Below are positions 28,001-35,662 of a stretch of DNA of 64,000 nucleotides, in pieces; within the stretch, counting starts at the first letter, position 1, and every line of letters begins with the position of its first letter. Source of the DNA: Pantoea alhagi (lineage in GTDB: Bacteria > Pseudomonadota > Gammaproteobacteria > Enterobacterales > Enterobacteriaceae); the NCBI RefSeq assembly GCF_002101395.1, contig NZ_CP019707.1, positions 12,332-76,331 on the forward strand, in the 5' to 3' direction. The position numbers were made by a program, and so were the translations under genes. Under the pieces are notes generated by a model that was not told where the DNA came from, searched no databases, and was given only the letters and a program-made list of their open reading frames with translations.

Positions 28001-28869
28001 GGTACGCCTTTATCCGTGACAACACCTGTTGCTGGCCTGTTCGTCTGCTCTGTCGGGTGCTGAATGTTCATCCGAGTGGGTTTTACGCCTGGCTTCAGCA
28101 GCCGCATTCACCACAGCATCAGGCGGATCTCAGGCTGACAGGACAAATCAAACAGTTCTGGCTGGAGTCCGGTTGCGTTTATGGCTATCGCAAGATCCAT
28201 CTCGACCTGAAAGATAGCGGGCAACAGTGCGGGATTAACCGGGTCTGGCGGCTGATGAAGCGTGCCGGGATAAAGGCTCAGGTCGGGTATCGAAGCCCAC
28301 GAGCGCATAAAGGTGAAGCCAGTATCGTGGCACCCAACAGACTCCAGCGTCAGTTCAACCCGGAAGCACCGAATGAACGTTGGGTAACGGACATAACTTA
28401 CATCCGAACTCACGAAGGGTGGCTGTATCTGGCCGTAGTTGTTGACCTGTTCTCGCGCAAAGTTATTGGCTGGTCAATGCAACCCTGGATGACAAAGGAT
28501 ATTGTTCTGAACGCACTGCTGATGGCTGTATGGCGGCGTAATCCCCAAAAACAGGTGCTGGTTCATTCTGATCAAGGGAGTCAGTACACAAGCCATGAGT
28601 GGCAGTCGTTCCTGAAATCACACGGACTGGAGGGGAGTATGAGCCGTCGTGGTAACTGTCACGATAATGCGGTTGCAGAAAGCTTTTTCCAGTTACTGAA
28701 ACGCGAGCGGATAAAGAAAAAGATTTACGGAACGCGGGAAGAAGCCCGCAGCGATATTTTTGATTACATCGAAATGTTTTATAACAGTAAGCGTCGACAT
28801 GGGTCGAGTGATCAGATGCCACCGACGGAATATGAAAATCAGTATTATCAACGGCTCAGAAGTGTCTAG
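27960..28869 (+). CDS. IS3-family transposase OrfB (DDE), made by -1 frameshift
   Basis: The open frame overlaps the end of orfA and continues through LRYAFIRDNTCCWPVRLLC into the integrase core. The DDE residues are in WVTDITYI, VHSDQGSQY and NAVAESFFQLLK. An internal ATG at 28057 starts a 270-residue version. The frame is uninterrupted, so the element may still move. Confidence 0.9.
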
Positions 28870-28887
28870 ATTATCCGTGGCGATTCA

Positions 28888-29181
28888 GTCAGAAGAATGG
28901 GACATGCTGATTAATTATCCTATTACGGGCCTTAAAATGATTATTTTCTGTCTAAACCAATGAGCAAAACAGAAAAGATGTACGTAATTTTTAAACTATG
29001 TTCGCTTCTCGCTCATAGCGCACCTTCAGCTTAGTCCACTTTGTGCCAGAAGCGGACATTGCTAAAATCACGGTTGAATAGGGAGTAGGTTAATACGTAT
29101 GGTTTGCCACGATTAAAGCAGCGCTGGTAGGATACACAACCCGATCTCCATGAACAGAACAACGTATATAGGAATTATGGG
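28888..29181. other. Gap after IS, promoter region of HEPN gene
   Basis: About 290 AT-rich bases with no gene. A ribosome site (AGGA) lies before the ATG at 29182. Confidence 0.4.
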
Positions 29182-29889
29182 ATGATTAATTTTGAAGGGT
29201 TACAGAACCTTCCGTTACAATTTTCACACTATGACGTAAGTCTTACGTTTGAGATTATTGCCTCTCTAAATGCGCAAACTGATGCCTCTATCGCAGCTAA
29301 CATAAGCCAATACCGTACCGAAGGCCCCGAAATTGAAAAGCATGAAATCGATGCTGAAGATAATCTTTATCATGTAGTTGAGTACTATATGGGGTTAGAT
29401 AGCGGCTCTGTTGATTTAGATGAAATGTTTACATCGTACTATCCCAGCATTATACGTCGCTCTGTCTTTTTGACATTGTACGGCATGCTTGAACATGATT
29501 TTGAGAAGCTGTGTAATGGTTTTGCAAGGATTCACAACGCGCCAGTTAAGCTGTCCGATCTTAAAGGTAGTGGTTTTGAACGTTGTGATTTGTATGCCAG
29601 GAAGATCATAGGCATGAAAACTTCAAAGCATTACCCGTCAGTGAGGAAAGTAACTAAGTTGCGTAATGCTTGTGCACACAACGATGCGCGTTTCGTCTTA
29701 AATGATGATAAGACCATCCCTGAGCTAGTGGAGCTGATGCGCACTTATTCTACGGTATTAGTTCAAGATAATAAGCAGGTTAACTTTAAAGCTGGATCTC
29801 TTCAGGCAATGACACACATACTAAAAATCTACTTCAATGATGTAGAGGAAGCCCTGAAGGCACATAAAGCACCTAATCCTTTCATATGA
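29182..29889 (+). CDS. HEPN-domain protein
   Basis: The 235-residue helical protein contains RNACAH at residues 161-166, the R-N-x3-H signature of HEPN RNases, within KVTKLRNACAHND. The part before it (IIRRSVFLTLYGMLEHDFEKLC, about 90-112) is the usual first HEPN helix pair. Such proteins cleave RNA as toxins or defence effectors, or serve as inactive partners. It stands alone, without an antitoxin-like (MNT) gene, right beside the IS that ended the transfer region. Family call is good; active RNase is inference from the motif. Confidence 0.75.
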   Translation: MINFEGLQNLPLQFSHYDVSLTFEIIASLNAQTDASIAANISQYRTEGPEIEKHEIDAEDNLYHVVEYYMGLDSGSVDLDEMFTSYYPSIIRRSVFLTLYGMLEHDFEKLCNGFARIHNAPVKLSDLKGSGFERCDLYARKIIGMKTSKHYPSVRKVTKLRNACAHNDARFVLNDDKTIPELVELMRTYSTVLVQDNKQVNFKAGSLQAMTHILKIYFNDVEEALKAHKAPNPFI

Positions 29890-30166
29890 TTACGCAAATA
29901 GACCTGCAGCAAATAAAAAAGCCACCCGAAGGCGGCTTACTGTCACTTACTCTCGTTCACTGTCACCAAAGCATTAATGGTGGTAATGACATTCATACCC
30001 TCACTGCTGCTATGGGCGCTCAATAATGCTATCAGCAAGTAGGGCTGACGACCCATTCCCGCTCGGCTGCTGATTTACGTGCCCTTGCTGCAACACGAAT
30101 ACGGGTGGCGATAACACTGTTACGCCCGTATCAGCTTTTACGAGCTACAGGCCTCAGGAACTACTA
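29890..30166. other. Gap containing a terminator
   Basis: Nothing coding is seen; it holds a hairpin terminator acting on the minus strand. Confidence 0.4.
29912..29938 (-). terminator. Rho-independent terminator
   Basis: On the minus strand AAGCCGCC TTCG GGTGGCTT is followed by a T-run (TTTTTTATTT). It would end transcription from the lipoprotein gene about 230 bp upstream. Confidence 0.65.
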
Positions 30167-30739
30167 TTACAGTTCTGTTCCCTTATCTTTTGCTTCCTTC
30201 ACCATATTAGCCCATGCTATTACGTAATAAACATCAACGGGCCGCATCGCTATTACTAAATCAGAAACGAAATATCCTGTTTTCCGTGTAATAATCAGCA
30301 AAGGAGTATTTGTACCAGTCTCATTCTCAACCCGAAAATCCAGTTCAGCATATCGTTTGCTTTCTGAAAGGGCTCGTTTCGTTTTTTCTCTCTTTTCATA
30401 TGGTTGCGCCGCCCAGTTGAGAAAATCCCTGAAGGGCACAGTATCCTTTTCAATATTGTCGGTATTAATGGTAGGCAGCCCAACATAGATCCCCCCCATA
30501 TCAATTCTGAAGCGAACATAGCTTTTATTATCAGCAACTTGCACAGGGAAATGAGCGGGATTCCATTTATCCGTGACCCTGACGCCGTCCTTGAATTGCC
30601 AGTAAAGCACCTCTGTTTTGTACGTATCGAAGAACGTGAAGGTCGCATATTTAAAAAACATGTCGGTAGAATGCTTTGAACATCCACTCAGCAGCAGGCC
30701 TGACAGTAATACCAGGGTAAGCAATGCCTTATTTTTCAT
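30167..30739 (-). CDS. Putative lipoprotein
   Basis: The 190-residue protein starts with a lipoprotein signal: MKNKALLTLVLLSGLLLSGC with lipobox LSGC and C20 as the acylated residue. The mature part is beta-rich and without known motif. I chose the ATG at 30739, preceded by GAGGA; the longer frame upstream lacks a ribosome site and would hide the signal peptide. No family recognised. It lies next to the psi genes, in the F leading region. Confidence 0.75.
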   Translation of the reverse strand: MKNKALLTLVLLSGLLLSGCSKHSTDMFFKYATFTFFDTYKTEVLYWQFKDGVRVTDKWNPAHFPVQVADNKSYVRFRIDMGGIYVGLPTINTDNIEKDTVPFRDFLNWAAQPYEKREKTKRALSESKRYAELDFRVENETGTNTPLLIITRKTGYFVSDLVIAMRPVDVYYVIAWANMVKEAKDKGTEL

Positions 30740-30803
30740 AATTTTCCTCAGAATCAAATCACTGTTCATCGACCATCTGCAGGAAATCTTTAAATATGGG
30801 TAA

Positions 30804-30926
30804 TCAACTACCTGATTGATCCTCATGCGGGTGTTCATCCGCAGGTTTACCGCTCTTCAGGGGAGAACTGGATGTTTTCACTGCCTTATGAGCAATCTGC
30901 TGAGCGGTTAGCTCAGCAGAAGTCAT
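30804..30926 (-). CDS. Possible small protein
   Basis: A 40-codon frame (MTSAELTAQQIAHKAVKTSS... ending EDQSGS) lies between the psiA-like gene and the lipoprotein gene. It has coherent, hydrophilic coding text but no good ribosome site, so it may be chance or the end of a decayed gene. Confidence 0.25.
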   Translation of the reverse strand: MTSAELTAQQIAHKAVKTSSSPLKSGKPADEHPHEDQSGS

Positions 30927-30949
30927 GAACGTCGCAGCAAAGCTAAAAT

Positions 30950-30998
30950 GATGTGACGTCGTGCCGGCTGACCATAAAATCATTCCTGACGTCACATC
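30950..30998. repeat. Perfect 11-bp inverted repeat
   Basis: GATGTGACGTC (30950-30960) and GACGTCACATC (30988-30998) are exact inverted copies with 27 bp between. No T-run follows. It could be a binding site or a single-strand hairpin in the leading region. Confidence 0.7.
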
Positions 30999-31026
30999 AC
31001 CGTAGTTCCTGTTTAAAAAAACAGCA

Positions 31027-31437
31027 TCACCATGCGCGCTGGCGCCAGACCCACGTCATATCAAGCAGATCGTTAACCCGTACGCCACGGCGGCGCCAGC
31101 ATGAAAACCATCTCCGGTATGTGCTGACTGTCTGCCTGGCCAGCGCCGTTTCTGCCTCGCAGATTAGCCTCTCCTGCGCCTCTGCCTGACGCAGCAGGGC
31201 CAGCGCAGAACGCCCGGGCGTCGCTTCTCCGGGCCGCAGGACTGTGTCAGACAGACCTGGCGCCGGGAGCGTCGGCGCGGGGCTGACATCACCGTTATCA
31301 GCTTTACCTGAATTCACAACCGGCGCGAACGTATGTACAGGACATCGCGCCACGTCGTACAGATGGCAACGTTTTTGCGGCTGCGGGTAAACAGGTGGAA
31401 CCATTAATGGTGTCATCATTACTGTATTCATACGCAT
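31027..31437 (-). CDS. PsiA-like protein
   Basis: The 136-residue protein directly follows and overlaps psiB by 10 bp, which is the place of psiA in F-type leading regions. Its C-terminal half (RQAEAQERLICEAETALARQ, then STYRRWFSCWRRRG and LLDMTWVW) resembles PsiA; the N-terminal part is shorter and proline-rich. PsiA has no firm function. The assignment rests mainly on position and the C-terminal pattern. Confidence 0.6.
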   Translation of the reverse strand: MRMNTVMMTPLMVPPVYPQPQKRCHLYDVARCPVHTFAPVVNSGKADNGDVSPAPTLPAPGLSDTVLRPGEATPGRSALALLRQAEAQERLICEAETALARQTVSTYRRWFSCWRRRGVRVNDLLDMTWVWRQRAW

Positions 31438-31970
31438 CCCCCTTTTCTGCCCAGCACCGCCACGATTTCCGCCGGCGTGATACCCGCTGACACCATTTTC
31501 TCTATGCGCGTCAGCACCCGGCCGATGGTTTCCGGCTCAAACCGTTCGGTGTTCAATACGTACAGCCCGGTGTGATCGGGATTTATCCAGATAAGTCCGT
31601 GCCAGAACGGAGACTCGTTGCCCGGGCTCAGGATATCGAGCGTGACGTGACGGTTTTTCCGGTGCGTCAGGCGCAGGTGAACCGGGAACACCCCGCCCCA
31701 CTCCTCCCGGCACTCGCAGTCAGTGAGCCAGCTGTCACTGAGCGGTAAGGCATGGAGCACCGCGCCGCACAGCCGGCGGCGGAACTCCTCGCCGCGTGCG
31801 CTGTAGGCCTCAAAATCGCCCGGCGAAAAGGCGTACAGCCGTTGCAGCGTCACGCTCTCATCGCGCGTCATCTCACTGCCGCTGCAGCTGCGGAAACCGA
31901 CCGACCTGCGGCCGTAGTACGCGTGGGTCTTGCCGTTACGGATTTTTTCTTTAGACTGGATAGCTGACAT
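31428..31970 (-). CDS. psiB: SOS-inhibition protein PsiB
   Basis: The 180-residue protein carries the PsiB pattern: EEWGGVFPVHLRLTHR, HVTLDILSPGNES, then a C-terminal helix ETIGRVLTRIEKMVSAG. PsiB binds free RecA and delays SOS induction when single-stranded plasmid DNA enters. Start is the ATG at 31970 with GAGGAA before it; the N-terminal 35 residues are longer than in F PsiB (about 144), and a start at Met34 is possible. It lies in the standard order ssb - DUF905 gene - psiB - psiA. Confidence 0.85.
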   Translation of the reverse strand: MSAIQSKEKIRNGKTHAYYGRRSVGFRSCSGSEMTRDESVTLQRLYAFSPGDFEAYSARGEEFRRRLCGAVLHALPLSDSWLTDCECREEWGGVFPVHLRLTHRKNRHVTLDILSPGNESPFWHGLIWINPDHTGLYVLNTERFEPETIGRVLTRIEKMVSAGITPAEIVAVLGRKGGCV

Positions 31971-32036
31971 ATCGGATTCCTCATAATTTGATTGTCACGC
32001 CCTGCGCGGAGTTACCGCTCCGTTCAGGGCACCTTC

Positions 32037-32267
32037 TTAATGCGTTCTTGTGCCGTTCAGCTCGATATAAAGTCCGAGCCAGAACCCGGCCTCCGGCTCA
32101 AAATTGAATGCCTGCCAGAGCATATTTCCCCCTCTGCTGCGTACGACCAGACGAAAGTGCGTGCCCTGATCGTCTTCAATCGTGACGTTGCTGTATGTGC
32201 GGGCAACGGCCTCTGCCTGCTCCCGGGTAAAGGGTCCGTTCGGAAGTAATGGTGTGTGACTGGTCAT
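32037..32267 (-). CDS. DUF905 family protein
   Basis: The 76-residue protein matches the small DUF905 family common in F-type leading regions: LPNGPFTREQAEAVARTY, then NVTIEDDQGTHFRLVVR and WQAFNFEPEAG. No function is known. It lies between ssb and psiB and is probably co-expressed with them on plasmid entry. Confidence 0.85.
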   Translation of the reverse strand: MTSHTPLLPNGPFTREQAEAVARTYSNVTIEDDQGTHFRLVVRSRGGNMLWQAFNFEPEAGFWLGLYIELNGTRTH

Positions 32268-32323
32268 GGTATTCTCCGGTAGTGCGCCTGCCCTGCAGCC
32301 GCAGGTCAGCGGCGCAGTGTCAT

Positions 32324-32869
32324 TCAGAACGGGATGTCATCGTCAAAATCTGCCGGCGGCTGGTTGCCCTGCGGCGGTGCCTGGGGGTCAGGCTGCGGCT
32401 GTGCCGCACCGCGTCCGCCCCGGCTACCTTTGCCACCTTTGCCACCATTACCTGACGCTGCCGGCGGCTGCTGAGGCTGGCCGCTGAATTGCTGTCCGGT
32501 CTGTGCGCCAGTGCCGCCGCCGCGCCCGCCCAGCATCTGCATGGTGCCGCCGACGTTGACCACCACTTCCGTGGTGTGGCGCTCCTGCCCACTCTGGTCC
32601 TGCCATTTCCGTGTCTGCAGCGCGCCCTCGATGTACACCTGAGCGCCTTTACGCAGAAACTCACCGGCCACTTCAGCCAGCTTTCCGAACAGCACCACGC
32701 GATGCCATTCCGTTTTTTCTCTGGTTTCCCCGGTCTGCTTGTCGCGCCAGGATTCAGAGGTGGCCAGCGTGATGTTCGCGACCGCACCGCCGTTCGGCAT
32801 GTAGCGCACCTCGGGGTCCTGCCCCAGATTGCCGACCAGAATGACCTTGTTGACGCCCCGTGAAGCCAT
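32324..32869 (-). CDS. ssb: Single-stranded DNA-binding protein
   Basis: The 181-residue protein has the OB-fold start ASRGVNKVILVGNLGQDPEVRY, TLATSESWRDKQTGE and WHRVVLFGKLAEVA, a Gly/Gln-rich linker, and the acidic tip DFDDDIPF that contacts partner proteins. I start at the ATG at 32869, preceded by GAGGAG; upstream Met codons have no ribosome site. Plasmid SSBs support establishment and can replace the host protein. Confidence 0.95.
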   Translation of the reverse strand: MASRGVNKVILVGNLGQDPEVRYMPNGGAVANITLATSESWRDKQTGETREKTEWHRVVLFGKLAEVAGEFLRKGAQVYIEGALQTRKWQDQSGQERHTTEVVVNVGGTMQMLGGRGGGTGAQTGQQFSGQPQQPPAASGNGGKGGKGSRGGRGAAQPQPDPQAPPQGNQPPADFDDDIPF

Positions 32870-33883
32870 AACATTTCTCCTCATGCAGTTGGTTTTTAAC
32901 CACGTCACCCGTTGAGTTTCGGGAGCCGCGGTGTTGACGTTTTGTGGAAATCGGCTGGTTTTTTCCTCCGGTATTCACTTCACCCGTTTGAGATCCTTCG
33001 CCGCGAGGGCGTAAACCAGCGCGGGTGACGGCAGGCGTCCGGGGCGACGGGGAAATTTATTTCTGGTCTAACGAAGTGGCCGGAAAAAAATTTTCACGGC
33101 GTTCATTTCACCCTGGACGACCACGGCGCCTGTGCTTGTCTCAGCCCCGGCGAAAGGACTTAAACCGGTGAACGGCGTAGGAAAAGCACAGCACGATGCA
33201 GCAGCAACGGCGGCTGAGCGGCAGCGAAACGGCGTTGCGCCTCAGAGCGACGGCGGACTCTGGCCGTCGCGGTTCGCGCCAGCCCTGGGGCTGGCTGCAG
33301 CCCCTGCTTTGCCCTGCCGTGTCTGTGTTTTGGTCTGTGTTTTTTCTGCGGTTTTGGCCGGCTGCTGTTCAGCCGTCACCGTGCCGGCGCACGCGCCGCG
33401 GATGCAGGCAGACGGAAATGAGAAAAGCGGGGTGACAGAGTTTCAGAACAAATTCCTTATGCGACAGCTCCCTGAAAACGAACAGTGATCATACACAACG
33501 GGTTTCGCTTAAAAACCCTGCGCCGGCGTTTTCAGAGGAGTGCCAGCACGCTTTCTGCTTTCGGCCCTCAGACCCCAGCCGACAGGCCCGGAACGCGTCC
33601 CCGGCGGTCCGGCGAAGCTTACCGGCTCTGCCGGTTAGCTGAGTAGGGCTGACGACCCGACAGGGGAGCCGGAGGGGGCCCTTATCCACATCTACGCTGC
33701 ACATCCGGCGCATAAAGCTGTGGATAAACAGCTGCAGCCCCTGCCCGCTGACGCCTGAAAAGCACTGGTCAATAAATAACCTGCCGTTTCGCTGTAAAAC
33801 TTTATAAATCAATGATCTTCTTTTTTTGCCATGCAGGTGTGATTCACTGTGTCTTGCACAGCCCTGAAAGCCAGTTAATACTA
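32870..33883. other. Leading-region intergenic stretch with strong hairpins
   Basis: One kilobase without a supported gene between ssb and umuD. It contains a perfect hairpin GCCAGCCC-TG-GGGCTGGC at 33278-33295 and two inverted DnaA boxes (next entry). Reading frames in the stretch (such as 33132-33488) have low-complexity Ala/Pro text and no ribosome site. In F this area carries single-strand promoters (Frpo/ssi type) that fire on entry; the hairpin fits that idea but this is inference. Confidence 0.45.
33682..33727. other. Pair of perfect inverted DnaA boxes
   Basis: TTATCCACA (33682-33690) and TGTGGATAA (33719-33727) are exact consensus DnaA boxes facing each other, 28 bp apart, away from both replicon origins. 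Confidence 0.75.
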
Positions 33884-33899
33884 CTGTAAATACATACAG
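33884..33899 (+). promoter_or_regulatory. LexA box upstream of umuD
   Basis: CTGTAAATACATACAG fits the LexA consensus CTGT-N8-ACAG exactly and lies 22 bp before the umuD ATG, so SOS control is expected. Confidence 0.93.
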
Positions 33900-33921
33900 C
33901 GCTTTAACAGGGACTTTTGCT

Positions 33922-34363
33922 ATGTTTAACGCCTTTGAGTTGATGCACCCGGCGGACAATCCGCCGCCCAGCTTCAGGCCTCTTTTCCTGGAACGTGTAC
34001 CCTGCGGGTTTCCCTCTCCCTGCCAGGACTATGCGGAACAGGAGCTCGATCTGAACGAATATCTTATAGCCCACCGGGCAAGCACCTTCTTCCCGCGCGC
34101 GCAGGGCAACAGCATGCAGGACATCGGCCTTTATGACGGCGACCTGCTTATTGTCAGATCGTTCCCTCAGACCAGAGCACGGCGACATTGTCATCGCGGA
34201 GCTTTACGGCGAATTCATGGTAAAGCGGCTGCTGCTTTCCCCGAAGGGTCCCGTACTCCAGCCCATGAACCCCGCCTACCCCGTTATCATTCCTGATCCG
34301 GATACGCTGGAAATTTTCGGCGTCGTTGTGCATTTCGTTCATACCGCGCGCAGGAGAAACTGA
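33922..34363 (+). pseudogene. umuD: umuD/mucA-type translesion polymerase subunit, frameshifted
   Basis: The first part encodes a UmuD homolog with the Cys-Gly self-cleavage site (VPCGF) and the catalytic Ser in QGNSMQDIG. At about 34156-34160 one extra A turns the expected IVDRSLRPEHGD into another frame; the correct text then resumes in the second frame (PEHGDIVIAELYGEFMVKRLLL, with the catalytic Lys) and ends at the normal stop, 1 bp before umuC. Without correction the product loses its Lys and cannot self-cleave. The gene has its LexA box. A sequencing error could also explain one base. Confidence 0.8.
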
Positions 34364-34364
34364 C

Positions 34365-34588
34365 ATGTTCGGGTTAATTGACGTGAACAGCTTTTACGCC
34401 AGTGCAGAGAAGGTCTTCCGGCCTGACCTGAAAAATGCACCAGTGGCCATCCTGTCGAATAATGACGGCTGCGTGATTGCCCGCAGCAGGGAAGCGAAGA
34501 AGTATGTGAAAATGGGCGAGCCGTGGTTTAAAATAAAAAACCAGCAATTCCCCGAGAAAATACATTTTTTTTCAAGCAATTATGCACT
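34365..34588 (+). pseudogene. umuC: umuC 5' part, interrupted by element
   Basis: It encodes the first 75 residues of a Y-family DNA polymerase V catalytic subunit (MFGLIDVNSFYASAEKVFRP, then LSNNDGCVIARSREAKKY and FSSNYAL). The frame stops at the conserved FSSNY-LYADMS motif where the mobile element begins. The matching 3' part starts at 46414. D6 and the NNDGCVIAR fingers are present but the palm with the other catalytic acids is on the distant piece. Confidence 0.92.
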
Positions 34589-34663
34589 TTAGTAAGTTAA
34601 GTGGAATGCAACATCAGGCTGTATAAACTTTGAACAGTAATTTTGACTTCAAAGGTGAAAGCA

Positions 34664-35662
34664 ATGATCACCAGTCCACTGTGCACAAACGCCATTTTGT
34701 TATCTGAACGCTGGCTGAAAGTTCTGTCTGACCTCGGCAGGTCAAGGGCGACAGTTGATGCTTATTGCGCCGCGCTTTCCCACTATTTTTTCTTCTGCGC
34801 TCTGCGCGAATTAGCACCCGAAAACGCGATCTTTGAAGATATCGCTGCTTACATACGTCCTCAGCTACCCGGCATGACTCAGCCGGTGGCAAGCGCAACC
34901 CTGCAGCTTCGCCTTTCCGCTATACGACTGTGGTTTGACTATCTGATTTACATGGATGTCATCAGCCTGAATCCTTTGCCACGGTCCGGCTCACCCGGCA
35001 TGCCTTCAGCTGGCCGCGGGCTGGTTCAGCGAATCACGCGACTGTCAGATATTCCCGACGACAGCAAGTGGTATGGTCTCCTCAATTATGTCTCGACTTG
35101 CTCACTACGCGATCGGCTGATGCTTGCGCTTGCCTATTACGGTGCCCTCAGGCGGACAGAAGTGACAGCAATAGCCGTTGAGGATATCGACCCTGCCCAC
35201 AGACTTATCCGTATCCGCGCAGAGAACACCAAAAGTAAGCGCGAAAGAATAGTCTGTTATGGACCGGCAATTACGCCAGTGCTGACAGCACACCTCAGGC
35301 ATCTTCGCGAGCAGGGCTTTACCGGCGGGGCATTGTTTCGTTCAGTTTCAGACAGGAACCCGGGTTCTCCGCTCTCTTACTGGAGCTGGAGTAAAACAGT
35401 ACGCGAATGGGCTGATAAGGCTGATTTGACAGGCCTGTCTACACACACTTTTCGTCACCTTCGTCTGACACATCTTGCCCGGGCAGGATGGAAGCTGCAT
35501 GAAATAGCAACCTATGCAGGCCATCGCGACCTTCGCACTACGCAAATCTATATCCATCTTTCCGGATCCGATCTGGCAGCCAGAATGGCACTTACTGTCG
35601 AGGATACGGACCGGAAAATAGCATCTATCATGTTCAGCCCGGAGAAGGATTATGAAAGATAA
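34664..35662 (+). CDS. Tyrosine recombinase 1 of the umuC element (TnpA/XerC-like)
   Basis: The 332-residue protein has an N-terminal core-binding part (about 10-115) and a catalytic part with GALRRTEVTA (Arg), THTFRHLRLTHL (His and Arg), YAGHRDLRTTQIYIH (His and the nucleophile Tyr). I chose the ATG at 34664 with AGGTG before it, instead of the TTG 21 bases upstream. It overlaps the next recombinase gene by 11 bp, so they are translated together and probably act as a pair on the element ends. It lies 75 bp inside the left end. Confidence 0.9.
   Translation: MITSPLCTNAILLSERWLKVLSDLGRSRATVDAYCAALSHYFFFCALRELAPENAIFEDIAAYIRPQLPGMTQPVASATLQLRLSAIRLWFDYLIYMDVISLNPLPRSGSPGMPSAGRGLVQRITRLSDIPDDSKWYGLLNYVSTCSLRDRLMLALAYYGALRRTEVTAIAVEDIDPAHRLIRIRAENTKSKRERIVCYGPAITPVLTAHLRHLREQGFTGGALFRSVSDRNPGSPLSYWSWSKTVREWADKADLTGLSTHTFRHLRLTHLARAGWKLHEIATYAGHRDLRTTQIYIHLSGSDLAARMALTVEDTDRKIASIMFSPEKDYER

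Larger units (their letters stand above)
27658..28887 (+). mobile_element. Intact IS3-family insertion sequence
   Basis: The 1,230-bp element has inverted ends: TGAATCGCCACAGGTTTAAC at the left and, on the other strand, TGAATCGCCACGGATAATC from 28887. It carries orfA and orfB with an A7G slippage site and a full DDE set. The flanks do not form a target duplication (left ...CCTGT, right GTCAG...): the left is traG, the right is unrelated, so it has probably mediated a deletion. A decayed relative lies at 45944-46353. Confidence 0.9.

Noticed and set aside
33132..33488. 118-codon frame in the leading region
   Set aside because: Low-complexity Ala/Pro/Gly text, no ribosome site, overlaps strong hairpins.
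33489..33959. 156-codon minus-strand frame
   Set aside because: Overlaps the LexA box, the DnaA boxes and the start of umuD; not a gene.
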